DNA from: Halioglobus maricola
Lineage (GTDB): Bacteria > Pseudomonadota > Gammaproteobacteria > Pseudomonadales > Halieaceae
Reading direction: 5' to 3'
Length of the DNA: 64,000 nt
Assembly (NCBI RefSeq): GCF_009388985.1
Contig: NZ_CP036422.1
Location: forward strand, 3,052,501 to 3,116,500
Of the stretch, positions 49,903-59,346 are shown in pieces (position 1 is the first letter of the stretch; the number at the start of each line of letters is the position of its first letter). The translations under genes and the position numbers were made by a program. The notes under the pieces were generated by a model. The model did not search any database. It was not told where the DNA came from and worked only from the letters and a program-made list of their open reading frames with translations.

Positions 49903-50955
49903 CTAGAAGGCGTAGTTCACTCCTACCGACCACTTCCGGTCTACCTTATCGATGGCCTCTTCAGCGGGCAGGTTGTCGTAATTGTATTCCAACTGCACCA
50001 CCGAGCTGAGCTGTCCGCTAATGGGATATTTGAAGCCGGTGGTGGTATTGAGTTCGTAATCAGTGCCCTGCTCAAAGGACTGCAATATCGCATGACGATG
50101 GAACAGCTCCATACCATCGCCGTCTATGCGCCATGCGAAGTCGAGGTTCCACAGAAACGCCGGTCGGCTGCGCGATTCGCCGGTTGTAAAATCTTCATTG
50201 ACGTAGTTGAGCGTGCCCTTGCCAAGCAGATCAAAATAGGCCGTCTCCAGGAACTGGTAACCCATTCCCACACCCATTGAATATCGCTCATCCAAATCAC
50301 GAAATTCGTCCGTCTCATAGAATGCGTTCCCCGTGGCGAACCACTGGTCGGTAAAAAATTGGTCATACTGGTAACTGCCGAGCCAGGATTCACGGGTTTT
50401 TTCGCCGTCGGCACTCTCGTCCTGATAGCGAAGGGCCAGCGTATGCCGTGTGTCGAGCAAGCGTATCTCGCTGCGGGCATTCAAATCGTACTTGGCAATA
50501 TCGCTATTGCCGGAAGAGTCCTCCAGCGCCAGAATGACGGAGCCCTTTTGCTGCAGAACCGGCGGGGCGTCTATCAGGCTTTCACCCGCAGCTACCACCA
50601 GTTTCCAGTCTGCCAGTGGCCGCACGCCCTCATCGCAGTGCAGGTGCTGCTTCTCGCGCTGAATAAACATCCAGCAGTTGTGCAACTCCGTGCCGGTGAG
50701 TCTTAAATCGAAATGATCTCCGCTCTCGATATAGTCGACATGACGCAGTTCGATATTGAGATCACCCAGCATCGCCGAAGTCCAGAGCACCTTGCCCTCT
50801 TCTATTCCGACCATGGTGCCGGTGATAGACTCACCGTCAGTAAAATAAATGCGATCAGCGAGTGCGTACTGGGGCAGGAGAATGAATGCAAACAACAGCA
50901 GGATTGGGTGCGCCGGCCGAATAGCGGCGCCGAGCCAGGTTATTGTGTGGAGCAT
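49903..50955 (-). CDS. DUF481 outer-membrane protein
   Basis: A 350-residue exported protein with signal peptide ending near LPQYALA (about residue 34 from the chosen ATG). Residues about 35-85 (RIYFTDGESITGTMVGIEEGKVLW) form a small beta domain typical of this family. A DUF481 barrel follows (about 140-350) with alternating aromatic strands and a terminal Phe (VGVNYAF), the recognition signal for BamA. Two cysteines (CWMFIQREKQHLHC) may pair. Function unknown. The ATG at 50955 is preferred to a TTG 33 bases upstream because it starts the signal peptide properly. It diverges from the alkyltransferase-like gene. Confidence 0.85.
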   Translation of the reverse strand: MLHTITWLGAAIRPAHPILLLFAFILLPQYALADRIYFTDGESITGTMVGIEEGKVLWTSAMLGDLNIELRHVDYIESGDHFDLRLTGTELHNCWMFIQREKQHLHCDEGVRPLADWKLVVAAGESLIDAPPVLQQKGSVILALEDSSGNSDIAKYDLNARSEIRLLDTRHTLALRYQDESADGEKTRESWLGSYQYDQFFTDQWFATGNAFYETDEFRDLDERYSMGVGMGYQFLETAYFDLLGKGTLNYVNEDFTTGESRSRPAFLWNLDFAWRIDGDGMELFHRHAILQSFEQGTDYELNTTTGFKYPISGQLSSVVQLEYNYDNLPAEEAIDKVDRKWSVGVNYAF

Positions 50956-50981
50956 GGACAGTCTTTTTTCTCGTTGTATGG

Positions 50982-51299
50982 GTGACAAGCTTGAACACTG
51001 ATATCAACGAACGTATCTGGCAGGTTGTCTCACTCATCCCCGAGGGGAAGGTGTCGACCTATGGCGATATAGCCCACAAGGCTGGACTGCCGGGCGCTGC
51101 ACGCAGAGTCGGCCGGGCGCTTCAGGGGTTACCCGAAGACACCCGTATTCCATGGCACCGCGTGATCAATGCCCAGGGCCGCATTTCCCTGCCAGAAGGT
51201 TCCGCATCGCAGTATACCCAAAGGGACAGGCTGGAGGCAGAGGGCATCAGCTTTCGGCCCAACAAATCTATTGATCTTCGTCGTTATCGCTGGGACTGA
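50982..51299 (+). CDS. Alkyltransferase-like protein (ATL)
   Basis: A 105-residue protein related to O6-alkylguanine-DNA alkyltransferase. The active-site PCHRV is changed to PWHRV (IPWHRVINAQGRI), the mark of ATL proteins. These bind O6-alkylguanine without repairing it and flag it for nucleotide excision repair. ERIWQVVSLIPEGKVSTYGDIAHKAGLPGAARRVGRAL is the DNA-binding helix-turn-helix part. The start is uncertain: GTG at 50982 or TTG at 50991; the N-terminus is not conserved. Its 3' end overlaps the convergent sulfotransferase gene by 32 bases. Confidence 0.9.
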   Translation: MTSLNTDINERIWQVVSLIPEGKVSTYGDIAHKAGLPGAARRVGRALQGLPEDTRIPWHRVINAQGRISLPEGSASQYTQRDRLEAEGISFRPNKSIDLRRYRWD

Positions 51300-52404
51300 G
51301 TTCTTCCAGGCGAGCTCTCAACTCGACCCCCTCCTCTTGCAGGCGCTTCACCTCGCGCCCCAGATGGCGCCGATCTGCTTTTTCGCGTTCGAGTAGTTGC
51401 AGCAAGCCATTCGCAATGTCGGCAACGTAAGCTGGGGGAAGTTTGTCTGGGTCAGGTAGATGCGATTTACCCGCACTTGCCTCGACAGGTGCAAACCTGG
51501 CTGCCTCGCTGAGAAAACGGTTCACGAAAGTAATTTCACGATTGATCGCGGCCGCCTCGTCGGCGCTGAACTTCACATCCAGCACCAGGGTCTCGTCCGC
51601 AGTCTCGCGCATCAATCGATAGAGCACTTCCAGATTCGAAGCCATACCTCGGTCGGCGTTGTATTTTCCGTCGCGGTACTGTGGATACTGCCCATTGAAC
51701 TGGATCAGGAAGGCCGTGCCGTTATGGCCAATCGAGGTATTGCTGGCCGCTTCCACTTCCCCCGTGAGGGTGAGGCTTTCCAGACCAATGCTATGAAGAA
51801 AATCCTCGACAAGGTCGCCGCCCTGAAAGTGCTGCGGGTCGAAGGGGCGGACCACCAGGTTCCCCTCACCCACCGCTTTACTCCAGCGCCTCACAGCACC
51901 GAACCGGGTGCGCCGCTTGCATTCCTGCAGCAGATCTTCGCCACTGCGGGGTTCATCCAGCTGCTTGACCGCCTGTTCCCACCGACTTTTGATTGAGGTA
52001 AGCGGGTGGCGGACGTAGATCACAGCCATACAACGATCAAAGCTGGGCCGCGCAAACTCCAGCAGCGCTTCCACGTCCTCGGCAAAAAACTGCTCGAGGC
52101 CCTCTGCCGAAATAATGGCCGTTCCTTCCGTAAACGAATCGAAGAATGCACGCCACTGCAGGCGCAGACGCTCGCGCTCAGCCTCCCATTCCTCGTCGGT
52201 TTCAGCGCCAAACTGGCGATAGTAATACCCCGCCTTGCTGTCGCCACGGAATAGCGCCGCCAGTTCATAGGAGTGGTTATAGGGCCGCCAATCAGGGTAG
52301 TAGACCGCGTCCGACTTCAGCGCCTCACAGGCTTTCCCGAGGCTATCCTGTATCGTGGTTGTGCCGGTCTTGGCCATACCGGCATGAATGACCAGGCGCT
52401 TCAC
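51268..52404 (-). CDS. Sulfotransferase-like protein
   Basis: A 378-residue protein with a PAPS-type P-loop at the N-terminus (HAGMAKTGTTTIQDSLG, residues about 7-23). CMAVIYVRHPLTSIKSRWEQ (the 3'-phosphate-binding Arg/Ser region) and NLVVRPFDPQHFQGGDLVEDFLHSIGL follow. The C-terminal 60 residues form a charged coiled coil. It is paralogous to the first half of the 652-residue gene nearby (KTGTT, xLxVRPxxxxxFxxGD). The GTG at 52402-52404 overlaps the AmpG-like stop by 4 bases (GTGA); in-frame sequence further upstream lies inside that gene. Sulfation of a cell-surface glycan is the likely role by context; acceptor unknown. Confidence 0.78.
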   Translation of the reverse strand: MKRLVIHAGMAKTGTTTIQDSLGKACEALKSDAVYYPDWRPYNHSYELAALFRGDSKAGYYYRQFGAETDEEWEAERERLRLQWRAFFDSFTEGTAIISAEGLEQFFAEDVEALLEFARPSFDRCMAVIYVRHPLTSIKSRWEQAVKQLDEPRSGEDLLQECKRRTRFGAVRRWSKAVGEGNLVVRPFDPQHFQGGDLVEDFLHSIGLESLTLTGEVEAASNTSIGHNGTAFLIQFNGQYPQYRDGKYNADRGMASNLEVLYRLMRETADETLVLDVKFSADEAAAINREITFVNRFLSEAARFAPVEASAGKSHLPDPDKLPPAYVADIANGLLQLLEREKADRRHLGREVKRLQEEGVELRARLEELSPSDNDEDQ

Positions 52405-53654
52405 GCCCCCGCCGCCTCGTTCCTGTGCCAGGGAGCAACCCAGAACAGGAGCAACATACCGGGCAGAGCCAGCACCGCACACAGGAAGAAAAACTCCACC
52501 CAGCCGATCTGTTCCACGATCCAACCGGTGCTGGCATTGGCAAACGTTCGCGGCAGCGCCGCCAGCGCTGTAAACAGGGCAAATTGCGTGGCGGCATACA
52601 TTCTCGACGTTTCGCGCGCTATGAATGCGGTAAAGGCAGCGGTGCCCAGCCCAACGCCGAGATACTCAAAGCCGATCACCAGGGCCAGCAGCCAGAGTTT
52701 CGCACCGCTGGCTGCGAGCACGGCAAAGCCCAGAATACTGACCACCTGCACCACGCCAAACAACCACAGGGCACGATTAATGCCCAGGCGAATCATCAAA
52801 CCACCGCCTAGTAGGCCGCCAAAAATAGCCGGCCACAGAGCCGCATTTTTCGCCACCAGACCAATCTCGGTCATACTGAAACCCAGATCGAGATAAAATG
52901 GCGTGGCTAGCGCGGTGGCCATATTGTCACCGAGCTTATACAGGAACATAAAGCTGAGAATGAGCACCAGCGCCGACCAGCCTTTACGCTGCAAGTACTC
53001 CTTGAACGGCGCCACTACCGAGCCATAGATCCCCATGGGCGGGGGTCGCTCGGTATTCGGCTCCGACACAGCCAGCGTCATGCCAATGCCGATAACCATG
53101 AACGCAGCTGTAATCCAGAACACCGAGTCCCAGGGCAGAATATCCGCCAGAATCAGAGACAGGGAACCGGGAACAAGTCCCGCCAGTCGGTAGGCCTGAA
53201 CATGGATTGAATTGCCAAGCCCGAGCTCTTCATCGGGGAGGATTTCACGCCGATAAGCATCGATCACCACATCCTGGCTGGCGCCAAACAGCGCTACCAG
53301 TACTGCCGCCCAGGCGATCGTGGCCGTTTGTGAGCCGGGCTGGAACCAACCCAGCACGCCAATCGAAAACAGCAGGCCTAACTGGAACAGCAAGAGCCAA
53401 CCGCGCCGACGCCCCAGCAAAGGCAGCTCCCAGCGATCGAGGAAAGGGGCCCAAAGGAACTTCCAGTTATAGGGCATGAGGACCAGCGCGAAAAAGCCGA
53501 TCTCTGTCAGCGAGACTCCGCCCTCACGCAGCCACGCTGGGATAAGCTGAATCAGGACGTAGAGCGGCAAGCCGGATGAAAAACCGGTGAAGATACAGAT
53601 TGCCATGCGGCGATTGAATACCGTTGCGCGCCAGCCGCCTACTGCTTCGCTCAA
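52401..53654 (-). CDS. ampG: AmpG-like MFS permease
   Basis: A 417-residue inner-membrane carrier with about 12 helices. FTGFSSGLPLYVLIQLIPAWLREGGVSLTEIGFF, MPYNWKFLWAPFLDRWELPLLGRRRGW and GASQDVVIDAYRREIL are characteristic of AmpG, which imports anhydromuropeptides for cell wall recycling. The start is TTG (53652-53654) with AAGGAGAGG directly upstream. It is embedded between sulfotransferase genes with coupled translation, an odd place for a recycling gene; it might instead move another sugar-containing molecule. AmpG relationship is firm, substrate is not. Confidence 0.82.
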   Translation of the reverse strand: MSEAVGGWRATVFNRRMAICIFTGFSSGLPLYVLIQLIPAWLREGGVSLTEIGFFALVLMPYNWKFLWAPFLDRWELPLLGRRRGWLLLFQLGLLFSIGVLGWFQPGSQTATIAWAAVLVALFGASQDVVIDAYRREILPDEELGLGNSIHVQAYRLAGLVPGSLSLILADILPWDSVFWITAAFMVIGIGMTLAVSEPNTERPPPMGIYGSVVAPFKEYLQRKGWSALVLILSFMFLYKLGDNMATALATPFYLDLGFSMTEIGLVAKNAALWPAIFGGLLGGGLMIRLGINRALWLFGVVQVVSILGFAVLAASGAKLWLLALVIGFEYLGVGLGTAAFTAFIARETSRMYAATQFALFTALAALPRTFANASTGWIVEQIGWVEFFFLCAVLALPGMLLLFWVAPWHRNEAAGA

Positions 53655-53687
53655 ACCCTCTCCTTCTCACGCCATGCGGGCGATGAA

Positions 53688-55646
53688 TCAGTCAACATCA
53701 AAACCCATGTGTCGCACAAAGTCGACATCGGCGGGATCAAACCGGGACAGGTCTTCACTGCGGAAGCGCCCAGCCGTTGCAGGCGCTCGGACAGAGTCCG
53801 CAATCTCCGACAGTTCCTTCTTGCTGATCTGAATGGCGGCGAACTCGCGCAGCGCTTCGAGCTCTCCCTCGGGATCAGCACACAGGCGGTCAAAGCTCAA
53901 AAAGTGCAGGCGATGGCCCATCCGCTTGCGGAAGCCCTGCATCCGTTTGTGGCTGGCCACCCAGTAGCGCAGGGCGGCTTCAGGGCCTGGCTCAAACGGC
54001 TGATCCAACATGAGTTCGCCCCAGAAGTACTTCAACTGGTTTTGATTGTCACTGAACGCCATATCCAAACCGTTGCGCACGACATACACGTATTTCATCT
54101 CGGGAAAGCAGCGATCCAGGTGCGGCAACAGGATATGGGAGTTGGGCTCCTTCCAACCCCAGTGCTCGTGCCTGCGGTCGTGGGTCGGGCTGCGCAACAG
54201 GGTATCGCGAGCGCGCTGCAGATGCTCGAAAGGCACCACCGGACCTCTGTCCAGCGCACTGGCCTCATCCAGCAGCGACCTGAGCTCATCCGAGAGCTCG
54301 ACGCCATGGCGCATACCGTTGGCAAACAACCAGCAGAGCTTTTCCACCTCGTCATCGGACTTCAGCAATAGAGAGCGTCGCAGGAACAACAGCGTGAACC
54401 AGAGATTATCCAGCGACTCATTGAGTTCTCCACCGAAGTGCACACCCATTTTTCGCAACAGGGTTACCACCAGGCGCGTACCGCTGCCCCCGAGGCCGCC
54501 AATCACGATAGGCGAAGCGTCCTCGCGTGCAATGCGATACACCGGGACCGCCTGTGCAGCAGATAGAACACTGTGGGAGAGGAACCTGGCCGAGTGCCTA
54601 ATCTGGTAGGCCAGGTCGTCCTTGTGCGCCGTGATCTTACTCGCCAGGTGACGCATCAGCTTGGCGTCCTGCCCCTTGATATAAGCGGTAATTTCCTCCG
54701 CATCTTCGCGAGACAGATCGATTCCGGGCCAGGATTCATCACCGCTGGGCTCGTCCTCATAAAACAGGCGCCCGTCAGGTCGGCCAAAGTACTCTTTGGC
54801 GATCACTTCATTGGCGTGCCGACTGGCATCAAGCACCTCCCTGCGCTGGGCCGGGGAGAGCAACGACTGGCTGGAAAAATAGCTGGTGGATGACTGGTCC
54901 TTCTCTGCTGAGAACTGCATCAGCAACTGATTGAAGCGGTCATTTTTCTTTGGTTCGGTGACCAGAGTATTCACCATCCGCTTGTATTCGCCAGCGGCGA
55001 GCGAAAGGCGCGGATTGGAATTACCTTTCTTGAGGCTGAAAGATTCCTCCTCGATCTCCTGGCGAAACACGTGATACATAAAATCACGGCGAATATCGCC
55101 CTTGTGGAACTGCTCGCGCTCATAGGGGCGCACGATGAGCCTGCCGGGTTCCAGGGAGTCGGCCCAGGGCGCGAGCACCTTGAGGTAATCAAAGCGCTCC
55201 GACTGCTTGCGATAAATGAGATCGATACGGCGCTTCTGTGGCCCCGCCTTGATCTGCTGGTTGTAGCTAGCCATGATGATATTGTCCTGCCGCCGCAGGT
55301 ACACCACGACGTGCACATCAAACCATGCTGAAACCTGAGCACAGAAGCGTCGGGCCTTGGATTCCTCGGCCCAGGCCATGAGCTCGGAAGACAGTAGAAC
55401 ACTCCCTTCAGTGCAGTCGGCAAGCTTCGGCGCCCAGTCCTCTACTTTCTGGAAATCCCACTCGTCTTCGAGAAAACGTGGAATATGTGGCGACAGTAGA
55501 TGGTGCGCGTTGGACATAGTGCCGAGGCGCGGGTAACAGATATCGAGGCTGGAAAGCGCCTTGCGATTATCCCAGAAGAAATTCTGCAATGCCGTGGTAC
55601 CGGTCTTACCCATGCCGATATGCACGTACAACTTCTTCTTCATCAT
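53688..55646 (-). CDS. Tandem sulfotransferase (two sulfotransferase-type domains)
   Basis: A 652-residue cytoplasmic protein with two P-loops. Domain 1 starts LYVHIGMGKTGTTALQNFF (about residues 5-24) and contains VVVYLRRQDNIIMASYNQQ and RLIVRPYEREQFHKGDIRRDF; it is paralogous to the 378-residue gene. Domain 2 starts IVIGGLGGSGTRLVVTLLRKMGVHFGG (about 378-404) and contains WGWKEPNSHILLPHLDRCFPEMKYVYVVRNGLDMAFS, with the PAPS 3'-phosphate Arg/Ser. The link (about 300-375) is helical. Sulfotransferases of 250-350 residues are usual, so this is a fusion. The upstream giant gene ends 38 bases before it. The second domain could modify a different position or chain; that is inference. Confidence 0.8.
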   Translation of the reverse strand: MMKKKLYVHIGMGKTGTTALQNFFWDNRKALSSLDICYPRLGTMSNAHHLLSPHIPRFLEDEWDFQKVEDWAPKLADCTEGSVLLSSELMAWAEESKARRFCAQVSAWFDVHVVVYLRRQDNIIMASYNQQIKAGPQKRRIDLIYRKQSERFDYLKVLAPWADSLEPGRLIVRPYEREQFHKGDIRRDFMYHVFRQEIEEESFSLKKGNSNPRLSLAAGEYKRMVNTLVTEPKKNDRFNQLLMQFSAEKDQSSTSYFSSQSLLSPAQRREVLDASRHANEVIAKEYFGRPDGRLFYEDEPSGDESWPGIDLSREDAEEITAYIKGQDAKLMRHLASKITAHKDDLAYQIRHSARFLSHSVLSAAQAVPVYRIAREDASPIVIGGLGGSGTRLVVTLLRKMGVHFGGELNESLDNLWFTLLFLRRSLLLKSDDEVEKLCWLFANGMRHGVELSDELRSLLDEASALDRGPVVPFEHLQRARDTLLRSPTHDRRHEHWGWKEPNSHILLPHLDRCFPEMKYVYVVRNGLDMAFSDNQNQLKYFWGELMLDQPFEPGPEAALRYWVASHKRMQGFRKRMGHRLHFLSFDRLCADPEGELEALREFAAIQISKKELSEIADSVRAPATAGRFRSEDLSRFDPADVDFVRHMGFDVD

Positions 55647-55684
55647 TCCTCTCTATTCCCAGTCACATTCGCCGGGTTCAGTAT

Positions 55685-58600
55685 TCAGGCGGTGTCCCGC
55701 GGGCCCGGTTCCTGCAGCGCAAGGCGATAAGCCTCATCGTGCTTGCGAGCAAGCACCGCTGGATCAAATTTACTGGCGGCTGCCGCTACAGCAGCCCGCA
55801 GTTCAGCATAGTATGTCGGCTCGCTCGACAGGCGCGCCATCTCCGCTGCCAGGGCCGCTATATCGATGTCATCACCCTGCAGGGGTACAACGCTTCCGGC
55901 CGGGCCGGCCTGGCTCGACAGCATTCGGGAAATTTCTCCCAGATCCGAGGCCAGAAACGGAACACCTGTTTGCAGGCACTCAATAATCACCAGCGGAAAG
56001 CTCTCGCCGCGAAAGCGAGAGGGTAGAAATCCGACATCTGCCAGCGCGAAATAGCCACGCACATTGCGCTGGAAGCCCTGCAAGTGAACATGGCCCGGAA
56101 GCTCAACGTTGAGCAGACGGTCATATTCGGGGCCGTCCCCCACCAACAGCAAGTGAATATCGGCATCACTCTGGCTTCGGGCGATCTCAACGGCATCGAT
56201 TGCCTCCTGCCAGCCTTTTTCAGCCATCGCCCTGCTCACCAGAGTGAACACAAATGCATCGTCTGGCACGCCAATGTTTTGACGAGTGATGACCTCGAAA
56301 GTTTCATGCTCCAGGGCGTTGTCGATACAGCTGGTGCGGGCGTACTGCAACAAGCCGTGCCTGTCGATCGCCTCCAGGTTTTTCTCCGCCACGTAGATCA
56401 GGCGCGCACTGCGCTTGACCAGGCGCGGAAGTATCGGCCGCAGGTCGTATTCATTGATCGTTTCGTACATACCATGAAGTGTCACCACGGTTTTGCAAGC
56501 AACATCCTCGGGCAAAATATCGAGGATGGTGCTATCCATCCAGGCGTGATGTGAATGCACAAGGTCGATCTCGAAATCATCGATGATTCGTTCGAGCTGC
56601 CCGAAGTCGGATACGATCGGTATGTCCTTGCGCAATTTCTGATAGACGCCTTCAATACGAGGCTCACGCGCGCAGTCGAGGTAAGTGACGTTGTAACCGT
56701 GCTGCTTCATTATATTGGCGAGGCTTACCGGAAATGTTTCGCCGCCACCTGAACAGAAGGCATAGGAAGCCATCAGCAGGTTAGGCGCGCGCTCCTTAGC
56801 TTCCGCTTCTATGCGCGCAAGGCTGTAGCAACTCTCCAGCGCCTCGTGGGTATATTCTCCACGAGTTTCACGCCAGTGAATTTCCAGGTTGTCCCGCAGA
56901 TTTGAGAAGACTTCTGCCGGCACAGAAAAATAGCGCTGCACCGTTTTCGCAACGAGTTCGTGTTCACGATAGAACTCGTCCTCTGAATGCGACTTTACGG
57001 ATGTATTCTGACCGTGCTGGCGGTAGTAATTACAGGCCTCCGGCGAGTAAGCCAACATGCCGCCACGCAGCAAGTGCAGATAAAGCACCCAGTCGCCACA
57101 TGTGCGCATTTTGCGCCACTGCGGATCCTTCAATATCTCGAGTTGCCGCGGCGTGCGGAACAGGGCCGAGCTTACATTAGGCACGATGTTTTTGACCGCG
57201 AATGCCTGCCGCACCATGGCCGGCCCGGTCTCGACTATAGGCGCATTCCAGCGCTGCGGATCGATATCGTGGAGGTATTCATTGATCGACCAGATCTGTT
57301 TCTCACCCTCACCATCCATGAACACAGTGCGCGCATAGGCAAGCGTAATGGCCTCGTTTTCGAAATACGGCACCAGGGTCTCGAGGAAATTTTCCGTGCA
57401 CCAGTCATCGCTTTCCGCGATCCAGACGATATCCCCAGCGGCAAGATTCAGGCCGCGTTCCCACTGGTGAAAGACACCCCCTGAATTCTCCTCGTTAATC
57501 ACCAACGTCGACTTCGATGGGTAGCGCTCGTGGAATTCACGCAGGACCTCGGCACTGTCGTCACTGGAGGCATCGTCCAGCAAGATCACTTCATAGTTCT
57601 CGTAAGTCTGAGAGAAGATCGATTCCAGGCGGAGCCGCAGGTATGGCGCATGGTTGTAATTGGGAACGATCACCGAAACTAGCGGGTCAAAATCCTCGGC
57701 CTCTTCTTCTTGCTGATAACGCATCGGTGTCAGCAACCCTGCACTTGCAGGCGTGTGCATATCCCTGGCTTCAACATTCAGCAGCCTATTAGTGAGGCGG
57801 AAGAAGGGTCGCACCAGCCGACGGATTGTCCAGGCCACCGCGGGTTGACGCAAACTCATGCGGTGATAGAGCAAAATCGCTTTTAGCCGAAGCTGTACCC
57901 ACTGACCCGAAGACCAGGCTCTCAGGCGCTGGAGGCGAAAGCTAAGGCTTCGCAGTGGGCGTGTCAGACGCCATGAGCTTGACTGCTCCATCTCATGGAT
58001 ACGTTCGTCGAGAAAATCACGCTGCTCACCCAGCGAGATAATTTCATTCCCCAATTCATCTTCGAGACGAGTCCATTCTGCTCGGCCTTCTTCCAGAGTT
58101 GTTTCAAGCTCACCAATAGTCTCCCAATGTTCCTCGGCCACCTGGCTGACTCGGGCAATCTCAGTGCCTTGTTCGGCCAATTGTGTTTGCAACTGGCCGG
58201 TACCGGCTTGTAACGATTTAACCTCGGCTTCCAGCGGTTCCACCACTGCCTGATGCTCTTGCTGCATTCTCCGGGCGTTCTCTGCCAGCTCACTTGCTTG
58301 CGCCTGCAGGTCAGTGATGACATCTTCACCGCGCCTGCGCTCAAGGCGATCATCACGACAACTATCACTCAGGCGGGACAGCGCCGGGCTCACTGCGTCC
58401 ATCATGGCACAGCGCGTTTCGGTCGCATTCGCGATGGCGAGACAAGCCTCAAGTACGGCGTCGATATGCCGCCCCCCATCTAGAACGGGCGCCAACGCTG
58501 CGTCGAACGCCAACACTTGGGGTATTTTCCGCTGCAGCAGCTCACGTGAATCTATGTCCGCACTACTGCGATAAAGCTCACTATCAACAAAGCTCTCGCA

Positions 58601-59272
58601 AAAAGCCCGAGCCCTGGCCGGCTCAGCTTGCAGCCCGGTAAAGTCCATTAGTTGCTCGAGAAGGTTCTCTGCAGCTGTCATTAGCCCCGCGTAAGAGACG
58701 TAATACACAGATTCTCGCTGGGTAGCCGACAAGGCCTGAGCCGTCAGCGAGAGCCACAGGGCTGCGCCCTCAGGCAGCTCCCGACCAAACTCATAAAAAT
58801 CTTCATTCGCCAGGGCACGACTGCGCTGGGACAGCGCGACTTCAACCGGGTCGCGTAGGGTGTGGACGTAATAAACATCAGCAGACTCGTATCCGGCAGC
58901 AACAAATACGGGTTTCCAGAAATCGAGCAGCTGGCACACCCGGGGATCCTTGAGAACCGCCACGGATGCCTTGCCGTAAATGCCCTGTAACAGATTGGAA
59001 CCCGCCTCAGACCACCCTGCCAGATCTGCGGAGGCAATAGCTGCAGCGCCATCAAACAGGGGATTGTCCCAACTACCGCCCAGGTGGCTCAACAACCGGT
59101 CGTTGAAATCAACGATATCCGGGTGCTCAAAAAAGCCTTTGCTGTTCTCAGCATTAGCATAGTGTTCACCCAGGCAGGCGTCTGCTCCCAGGGCTTCAAT
59201 AGCGGCTGCGCACAGGGATGTACCAGAACGATGCGCGCCGAGTACCACAATCAGCTTTTTGGGCTTGGACAT
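55685..59272 (-). CDS. Sulfotransferase - coiled coil - GT2 - GT4 fusion protein
   Basis: A 1195-residue, four-part protein. (1) Sulfotransferase-like domain, about 1-290, with P-loop VVLGAHRSGTSLCAAAIEALG. (2) Coiled coil, about 310-430, ending in the linker SSSWRLTRPLRSL often seen in large glycosyltransferases. (3) GT2 domain, about 528-800: VSVIVPNYNHAPYLRLRLESIFSQTY, LLDDASSDDS and ESDDWC (DxD-like). (4) GT4 domain, about 826-1190: APNLLMASYAFCSGGGETF, FTLVSRAMAEKGWQEAIDAV, and SRFRGESFPLVIIECLQTG with the conserved catalytic Glu pair. No membrane helix is seen. Such a protein could add two sugars and a sulfate to one growing glycan. Acceptor is unknown. Lies between a GT2 gene and the tandem sulfotransferase gene. 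Confidence 0.82.
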   Translation of the reverse strand: MSKPKKLIVVLGAHRSGTSLCAAAIEALGADACLGEHYANAENSKGFFEHPDIVDFNDRLLSHLGGSWDNPLFDGAAAIASADLAGWSEAGSNLLQGIYGKASVAVLKDPRVCQLLDFWKPVFVAAGYESADVYYVHTLRDPVEVALSQRSRALANEDFYEFGRELPEGAALWLSLTAQALSATQRESVYYVSYAGLMTAAENLLEQLMDFTGLQAEPARARAFCESFVDSELYRSSADIDSRELLQRKIPQVLAFDAALAPVLDGGRHIDAVLEACLAIANATETRCAMMDAVSPALSRLSDSCRDDRLERRRGEDVITDLQAQASELAENARRMQQEHQAVVEPLEAEVKSLQAGTGQLQTQLAEQGTEIARVSQVAEEHWETIGELETTLEEGRAEWTRLEDELGNEIISLGEQRDFLDERIHEMEQSSSWRLTRPLRSLSFRLQRLRAWSSGQWVQLRLKAILLYHRMSLRQPAVAWTIRRLVRPFFRLTNRLLNVEARDMHTPASAGLLTPMRYQQEEEAEDFDPLVSVIVPNYNHAPYLRLRLESIFSQTYENYEVILLDDASSDDSAEVLREFHERYPSKSTLVINEENSGGVFHQWERGLNLAAGDIVWIAESDDWCTENFLETLVPYFENEAITLAYARTVFMDGEGEKQIWSINEYLHDIDPQRWNAPIVETGPAMVRQAFAVKNIVPNVSSALFRTPRQLEILKDPQWRKMRTCGDWVLYLHLLRGGMLAYSPEACNYYRQHGQNTSVKSHSEDEFYREHELVAKTVQRYFSVPAEVFSNLRDNLEIHWRETRGEYTHEALESCYSLARIEAEAKERAPNLLMASYAFCSGGGETFPVSLANIMKQHGYNVTYLDCAREPRIEGVYQKLRKDIPIVSDFGQLERIIDDFEIDLVHSHHAWMDSTILDILPEDVACKTVVTLHGMYETINEYDLRPILPRLVKRSARLIYVAEKNLEAIDRHGLLQYARTSCIDNALEHETFEVITRQNIGVPDDAFVFTLVSRAMAEKGWQEAIDAVEIARSQSDADIHLLLVGDGPEYDRLLNVELPGHVHLQGFQRNVRGYFALADVGFLPSRFRGESFPLVIIECLQTGVPFLASDLGEISRMLSSQAGPAGSVVPLQGDDIDIAALAAEMARLSSEPTYYAELRAAVAAAASKFDPAVLARKHDEAYRLALQEPGPRDTA

Positions 59273-59346
59273 AAATTCAGAAACTAAGGCAGCGGAGAAA
59301 GGTTCGGCTTATGTATGCGTATATAGGCGCATTATACGTGAAATAC

